64,000 nucleotides of DNA, from positions 1 through 64,000 of the forward strand of contig JAPKZG010000038.1 in NCBI GenBank assembly GCA_026393895.1. The letters run 5' to 3'. The position numbers were made by a program, and so were the translations under genes. Of the stretch, positions 60,069-64,000 are shown one piece after another; the stretch's first letter is position 1; each line of letters begins with the position of its first letter. Source of the DNA: Candidatus Aminicenantota bacterium (GTDB taxonomy: Bacteria > Acidobacteriota > Aminicenantia > Aminicenantales > UBA4085). The notes beneath the pieces are model-generated. The model made no database searches. It had not been told where the DNA came from and saw nothing but the letters and a program-made list of their open reading frames with translations.

Positions 60069-61768
60069 AATTGAGCGCAGTCGGCACGATGCTGTGGCAT
60101 ACCTTCCTGGGATCGGCGGACTCCGAGCCCGGTAGCTCCGGCGATCAGGGCGCCGGCATCGCCGTGGATCCGAACGGGCGCATCTATGTTGCCGGCACGA
60201 GTGCGGCAACCTGGGGAACACCGCTCCGCGGCTTCGCCGGCGGTTTGAGCGATCCTTTTATCGCCAAGCTGGATACCGACGGCAACCTGGGATGGAACAC
60301 CTTTCTGGGCGGGGATCTTGACGAAAAAGGCAAGGCCATCGCCGTTGATCCGGACGGAAACGTCTATGCCGCGGGCGGGAATATCGCGAGCCGGAGTTCG
60401 GCGACGGGCAAGGCGTCCCCTGATCACAGAGCCTTTGTCGCGAAATTGAATACCGACGGCAAATTGCAGTGGAACGCGTATTTAAGCGGGGCGACGTATT
60501 ATTACGCCTCCGGCGTCGCCGTGGATCCGGGCCGGAATATTTATGTGGTGGGGACGAACTCCGCGTCCTGGTTGGGAACGCTGGCTTCTCCCTCAGCCGT
60601 GGTCTTCGATGCCTTTGTCGCAAAATTTAATACGACCGGAACGCTGCAGTGGAATATTTCCCTGGGAGGAGAGGATCACGACTACGGCTGGTCTGTAGCC
60701 GTGGATCCGCGTGGGAGCGTCTATGCGGCGGGCTCAAGCTGCGCGACCTGGGGTTTGCCGATTCGAAGATACACCCAGAACGCAGACCCTTTCGTGGCCG
60801 TCATCAAGGAAGGATACGATCTGACCGTTGCCTCCGGCCCGCACGGGACGACGAATCCCGCGCCCGGAACGTATCTTTACAGCTCGGGGAATACGGCTTC
60901 CGTTTCGGCCGTCGCGGACAGCGGATATGTCTTTGACAAATGGACCGGCGACGTGCCGGCCGGACAGGAGACCGCAACGACGGTTTCCATTCTCATGGAT
61001 GCTCCAAAATCGATTCAGGCAAACTTCAAGGGAGGGCACAATCTGAGCATTGGCTCCGGTCCCCACGGGACGACGGATCCCGCACCCGGAACTTATTCTT
61101 ATGATGCGGGAAGCACCGCCTCCGTTTCCGCGATTCCGGACAATGATTCCGTCTTTGATAAATGGACGGGCGACGTACCGGCCGGACAGGAGACCTTGGC
61201 AACAGTCTCCATCCTCATGGACGCCGAAAAATCGATCCGGGCGAACTTCAAGAAATTGTACAAACTAACCATTGCCTCCGGTCCGCACGGAACCACGATT
61301 CCCGCGCCCGGAACTTATTCTTATGATCCGGGAAGCTTTGTGTCTGTTTCCGCAACCCCGGAGAGCGATTCCGTCTTTGATCAATGGACGGGTGATGTGC
61401 CGGCCGGACAGGAGACATCAGCGACGGTTTCCGTCCTCATGAACGCCGGAAAATCGATCTATGCGAACTTCAAATTGGTCAATCCGCCGTCCAACCTGGC
61501 GGCCGTTCGATTGATGAACCGTTCCTTGAGCCAAGTCGAGTACATCGTCGACCTGTCCTGGGCCGCCAACTCGGACAATACCGGACTGAGCATCACAACC
61601 TATCGCGTTTATCAAATGTCGGGAAATTCCTGGATCAAACTCGCCGACCTCTCTTCGAACGAACTGAGCTACCGCGTCCGAAACGTTCCCACGGCGGAGC
61701 AGACGTTCGGCGTCGCCTCGGTCACCGCCGGTGGCGTGGAAAGCGCCAAAATCACTGTTAGTAAGTAG
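59993..61768 (+). CDS. SBBP beta-propeller secreted protein, 3' part (frameshifted)
   Basis: This continuation in another frame holds four more SBBP units (AVDPNGRIYVAGTSAATWGT, AVDPDGNVYAAGGNIAS, AVDPGRNIYVVGTNSAS, AVDPRGSVYAAGSSCATWGL). Three tandem divergent InlB-B/Flg_new-like repeats of about 71 residues follow (ASGPHGTTNPAPGTYLYSSG, SGPHGTTDPAPGTYSYDAG, ASGPHGTTIPAPGTYSYDPG, each with FDxWTGDVPAGQET). A fibronectin-like C-terminal domain (YIVDLSWAANSDNTGLSITT) ends it. It has no start of its own and is meaningful only as part of the upstream gene. It is probably a cell-surface or secreted adhesin-like protein. Confidence 0.82.
   Translation, partial: LSGASDAAWGAPIRGYSGGSDAFVVKLSAVGTMLWHTFLGSADSEPGSSGDQGAGIAVDPNGRIYVAGTSAATWGTPLRGFAGGLSDPFIAKLDTDGNLGWNTFLGGDLDEKGKAIAVDPDGNVYAAGGNIASRSSATGKASPDHRAFVAKLNTDGKLQWNAYLSGATYYYASGVAVDPGRNIYVVGTNSASWLGTLASPSAVVFDAFVAKFNTTGTLQWNISLGGEDHDYGWSVAVDPRGSVYAAGSSCATWGLPIRRYTQNADPFVAVIKEGYDLTVASGPHGTTNPAPGTYLYSSGNTASVSAVADSGYVFDKWTGDVPAGQETATTVSILMDAPKSIQANFKGGHNLSIGSGPHGTTDPAPGTYSYDAGSTASVSAIPDNDSVFDKWTGDVPAGQETLATVSILMDAEKSIRANFKKLYKLTIASGPHGTTIPAPGTYSYDPGSFVSVSATPESDSVFDQWTGDVPAGQETSATVSVLMNAGKSIYANFKLVNPPSNLAAVRLMNRSLSQVEYIVDLSWAANSDNTGLSITTYRVYQMSGNSWIKLADLSSNELSYRVRNVPTAEQTFGVASVTAGGVESAKITVSK
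60814..61473 (+). repeat. Three tandem repeats of about 215 bp in the SBBP gene
   Basis: Units begin near 60820, 61035 and 61258. Each encodes GPHGTT, PAPGTY, WTGDVPAGQET and a KSI-ANFK end. Nucleotide identity between units is visibly high in the WTGDVPAGQET segment. Confidence 0.8.
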
Positions 61769-61923
61769 AAGTAGACGAAGCCGGCTTGGGCGGCCTCACT
61801 TTCAGCCTCGGCGCCGGAGTCGTGTTCTGACTTGGTACGCGGCGCGGAATGTATTTTATGCCAGCGGAAGGCCTCCCGTGTAGTTAGAAAAGGGTTCATT
61901 GCCAGAAAGAGGAGGGTATATCG

Positions 61924-62276
61924 ATGCCCATTCTCAAATCCATTTTCGCAGGCATTTTCCTCTGCTCCCCCGCTTTCTTCGCGGCTTCTGATGTCCTTGA
62001 CCGGAGTTCGCAGGATATGAGTCAAGGGGCTCTAGGGAGCGGGGTTACTGGGCAACAATCTGTTCCTTTGGGAGCCCCAAACGCTTCAGGCGTAGATTCT
62101 CCGGAACCGTCTTGGGTACAGCCCAAAAAGAGCCCGTAGCAAATTCTGATCTTTTATCGTTTATCGCCGGCGGACATGTTCTTGGATTCCGGAAGAGCGG
62201 GATTGTGATCGTGTCCGGATTAAACGCCAAAAATGGCAAACAAATCGGGGGCGGCGGGACGGAGGGATCGGATTAA
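61924..62276 (+). pseudogene. Decayed paralogue of the SBBP-gene N terminus
   Basis: A good ribosome site (GAGGAGGG) and a signal peptide (PILKSIFAGIFLCSPAFFA) closely match the preceding gene (RIFKAILACLFLFPSAFFA), and the upstream ATTGCCRGAAAGA sequence is shared as well. The frame stops after 71 codons (QPKKSP). Adding one A to the five-A run near 62126-62130 would extend it through KEPVANSDLLSFIAGGHVLG, FRKSGIVIVSG and LNAKNGKQIG to a TAA at 62274. Even then no propeller repeats follow. It is best read as a truncated duplicate, though a short secreted peptide cannot be excluded. Confidence 0.6.
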
Positions 62277-62285
62277 GCCCGGACC

Positions 62286-63740
62286 TTACGATTTATCCGG
62301 ATCGGCCTGCCAACCCTCTCCATTCCAATAAGAAACGTCTTCGCCACGCTGCCGGAGATATTCTTCGCGTGATATTCGGACCTTGCCGGTCTGACGCCAA
62401 AGGTCGAAATTCCCGACGAAATCGGCGCTCGGCCTTACCTCAAGAAAGCGGAATGTCGAATCAAAGTAATAATATAGGAGAATTCCCCTACTGATTTCGA
62501 CCGTCAGAAAAAAACGGGATCCTTCAATTGCGGCATCGGTGACGTACAACTTTTGGGTTCCCAGGGCCTCGGAGAGCGGCGTCCGACGGATTTTAATGTA
62601 TTGAACCTGGGAAGCGCGAACGGCGTGTTTTAGGAGAGCCGGGGAAATTGATTCAGCTGCCGGGCCGGAATCCACATCCGAAGCGTAGGGAGGTCCCAGG
62701 CCGCTTTGAAGGTCGGCGGAATTCAGAACGACACATGCTCCGTCGCCATTGGCCAGGTCGTTCGTTCCGCCAAGGAAGAAATAAGGCCGCCCGCCGAGAT
62801 TCGCTTTCTTGAAGAAAACGAGAGTCCCCACGTGGTCGTAATAAAAAAAAACTTCGCCGTTTTTCCCGTCGAGAATCTCGAAAGAAGACGGGGCGAATCT
62901 GAAGATGCTCCAACAAACACAGAGGCTTGGAGCGTCTCGACCCGGAATTTGATGGAACGATATGGAACGGACATAAGGATCATGATCGGCGGCGCCGTCG
63001 GGATAAAGGCAGGGAAAGGGCCGGTTGTGCTCCCAGAGGATCTTTTTCCCGTCATGGTCGAATAGGACAATCGTTCGTTTACGGGCGTTTTGCTCGAAAA
63101 GAAATGCGGCCGCTTCGTTGCGACCGTCATTGTCGACGTCGGCGAAATCGACGCAGGATGAGCAGAAATTTTCGGTTGAGGTGGCGCGGGCGATAAGGGA
63201 ATTAAATCTGTACTTGTTGAGTTCCTTGGGCAGGTCAACCGGCCAATCCCAGAGGAAGCGGTCGGTGCTGTCATAAAAAACCAAACTCTTGCCTTTCAAG
63301 GCGCACCGGACGGGGCCCAAATTCGATACAGCCGCTCCCGATTTTAAAATCCGGAGGGCTTTCAAGCCAATAAATCCCGTGACGGCGGCCGCGATCAGAA
63401 TCGCAGCGGCAATGATTGATTTTTTTCGAGAGGTTCGGGCGACGGGTTGATCTTTTCCGTTTTCGAGGCCGTGCTCGCTCCGTGATTTCATCCATTCATC
63501 CAATTCGGATAGAAACGCAAAGACCTTGCTCCGGCTCGATTCGGGGTCAATCCGATGAATGGGCAATCCGAATTTCTGCCCCCAGCGCTGGCATGTCCGG
63601 ATATCACGGCCAAGGTAATCGGCGATCTCCTTCCATCCGTCCAAACGATTGCTTTGAGGTTTATCCGAAAGACCGCCGGATGCCGATGTCTTTCCGTTCG
63701 CCGGCGGCGGATTCTTGAGCGGGGATGAGGATATCGCCAA
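62286..63740 (-). CDS. Membrane-anchored helix-turn-helix protein with FG-GAP/VCBS-like C-terminal region
   Basis: This 484-residue protein has an N-terminal MerR/helix-turn-helix-like domain (LDGWKEIADYLGRDIRTCQR, then WGQKFGLPIHRID, then VFAFLSELDEWMKSR; residues 32-88). A transmembrane helix follows (SIIAAAILIAAAVTGFIG, about 108-126), then an extracytoplasmic region with FADVDNDGRNEAAAFLFE, an Asp-rich FG-GAP/VCBS-like motif. The WKEIAxYLGR domain with a membrane segment is a type I associate with Acidobacteria-like genomes. It may couple an external signal to transcription. The start is probably the TTG at 63738-63740, so the exact N terminus is uncertain. Confidence 0.78.
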   Translation of the reverse strand: MAISSSPLKNPPPANGKTSASGGLSDKPQSNRLDGWKEIADYLGRDIRTCQRWGQKFGLPIHRIDPESSRSKVFAFLSELDEWMKSRSEHGLENGKDQPVARTSRKKSIIAAAILIAAAVTGFIGLKALRILKSGAAVSNLGPVRCALKGKSLVFYDSTDRFLWDWPVDLPKELNKYRFNSLIARATSTENFCSSCVDFADVDNDGRNEAAAFLFEQNARKRTIVLFDHDGKKILWEHNRPFPCLYPDGAADHDPYVRSISFHQIPGRDAPSLCVCWSIFRFAPSSFEILDGKNGEVFFYYDHVGTLVFFKKANLGGRPYFFLGGTNDLANGDGACVVLNSADLQSGLGPPYASDVDSGPAAESISPALLKHAVRASQVQYIKIRRTPLSEALGTQKLYVTDAAIEGSRFFLTVEISRGILLYYYFDSTFRFLEVRPSADFVGNFDLWRQTGKVRISREEYLRQRGEDVSYWNGEGWQADPDKS

Positions 63741-63786
63741 CTTTCCTTCTTTCCTGTTTCAACTCCGAACGTTTTATTATGGGCGG

Positions 63787-63816
63787 AGTATATCTTGGGA
63801 GGAAGAAAGATGTCAA
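63787..63816 (-). promoter_or_regulatory. Promoter of the HTH membrane protein gene
   Basis: TTGACA (63811-63816), 18 bp and TATACT (63787-63792) lie on the minus strand, 46 nt before the TTG start. Confidence 0.7.
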
Positions 63817-64000
63817 ACAAACAACCTTTCGATAGGGAAACACGTGGCAACAAGCGGCAACAAACGACATATGCCGAAAAAATATTGACTTTGTTGACTT
63901 TATTACCTACGATCAATCTTAAAATCAGACGAATTTTTTACGAATTCCGGCCTTTTGTTAGAGGTCGGGATAGCCGGAAAGAAAACGGATAGAGAAAAAG

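Noticed and set aside
63810-63992. 60-codon plus-strand open frame (MSNKQPF...) with a GGAGGA upstream
   Set aside because: It overlaps the well-formed minus-strand promoter of the HTH gene, has no recognisable features, and is cut near the window end. The ribosome-like sequence is probably chance.

Overview
The window is GC-rich (roughly 60% by eye) and gene-dense. Short gaps, many ATGA or GTGA stop/start overlaps and strand-coherent operons all indicate a bacterial chromosome. An orphan ExbD, an OMP-type barrel, lipoproteins, LysM/FecR and M23 envelope proteins and a RodA/MreB elongasome point to a rod-shaped, Gram-negative-type cell. The WKEIADYLGR-type helix-turn-helix protein with a membrane segment, the SBBP-repeat secreted protein and the overall enzyme set resemble Acidobacteriota or Aminicenantota lineages. 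That placement is inference from family memory and was not tested by a search.

Layout. 1-378: 3' end of a tandem-ACT protein. 399-4 kb: CstA-type transporter, orphan ExbD and acyl-CoA dehydrogenase. 4-11.8 kb (minus): cell-shape operon mreB-mreC-mreD-mrdA-rodA, ending in a radical SAM/DUF2344 protein. 11.8-12.03 kb: decayed 3' end of an ABC exporter. 12.1-16.8 kb: OPT transporter, three palindromic repeats, def-fmt and an M23 peptidase. 16.9-25.7 kb: central metabolism, with acnB plus an SDR, a 5'-nucleotidase coupled to a small beta-grasp-like protein, mdh and sucCD. 25.7-34.8 kb: M1 peptidase, a membrane protein, an MBL-fold hydrolase, a ChaN-PDZ protein, an EF-G2-type GTPase and an S8 protease. 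34.8-39.3 kb: fmdB, hyuA, hyuB and an outer-membrane barrel. 39.3-46.2 kb: a probable exopolysaccharide or secondary-metabolite locus (DegT aminotransferase, NusG/RfaH-like factor and M24 peptidase on one strand; SGNH hydrolase diverging from carbamoyltransferase, SxtJ-like and DUF5989). 46.3-49.9 kb: CHASE2-HD-GYP and FecR-LysM pair. 50.2 kb: initiator tRNA-Met. 50.3-56.0 kb: nuoJKLMN. 56.1-59.3 kb: galK and a HEAT-cyclophilin lipoprotein. 59.5-63.7 kb: a frameshifted SBBP secreted protein, a decayed paralogue, and a membrane-anchored HTH protein.

Two kinds of translation start are visible. Many genes have a good Shine-Dalgarno sequence and a promoter 20-60 nt upstream. At least five others (def, sucC, fmdB, the SGNH hydrolase, nuoJ) have no Shine-Dalgarno sequence and instead carry a TANAAT-like -10 box only 6-11 nt before the ATG, as expected for leaderless mRNAs. 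Three genes carry apparent reading-frame lesions in homopolymers or short repeats (M24/NusG junction, SBBP gene, SBBP paralogue). They may be real or assembly errors.
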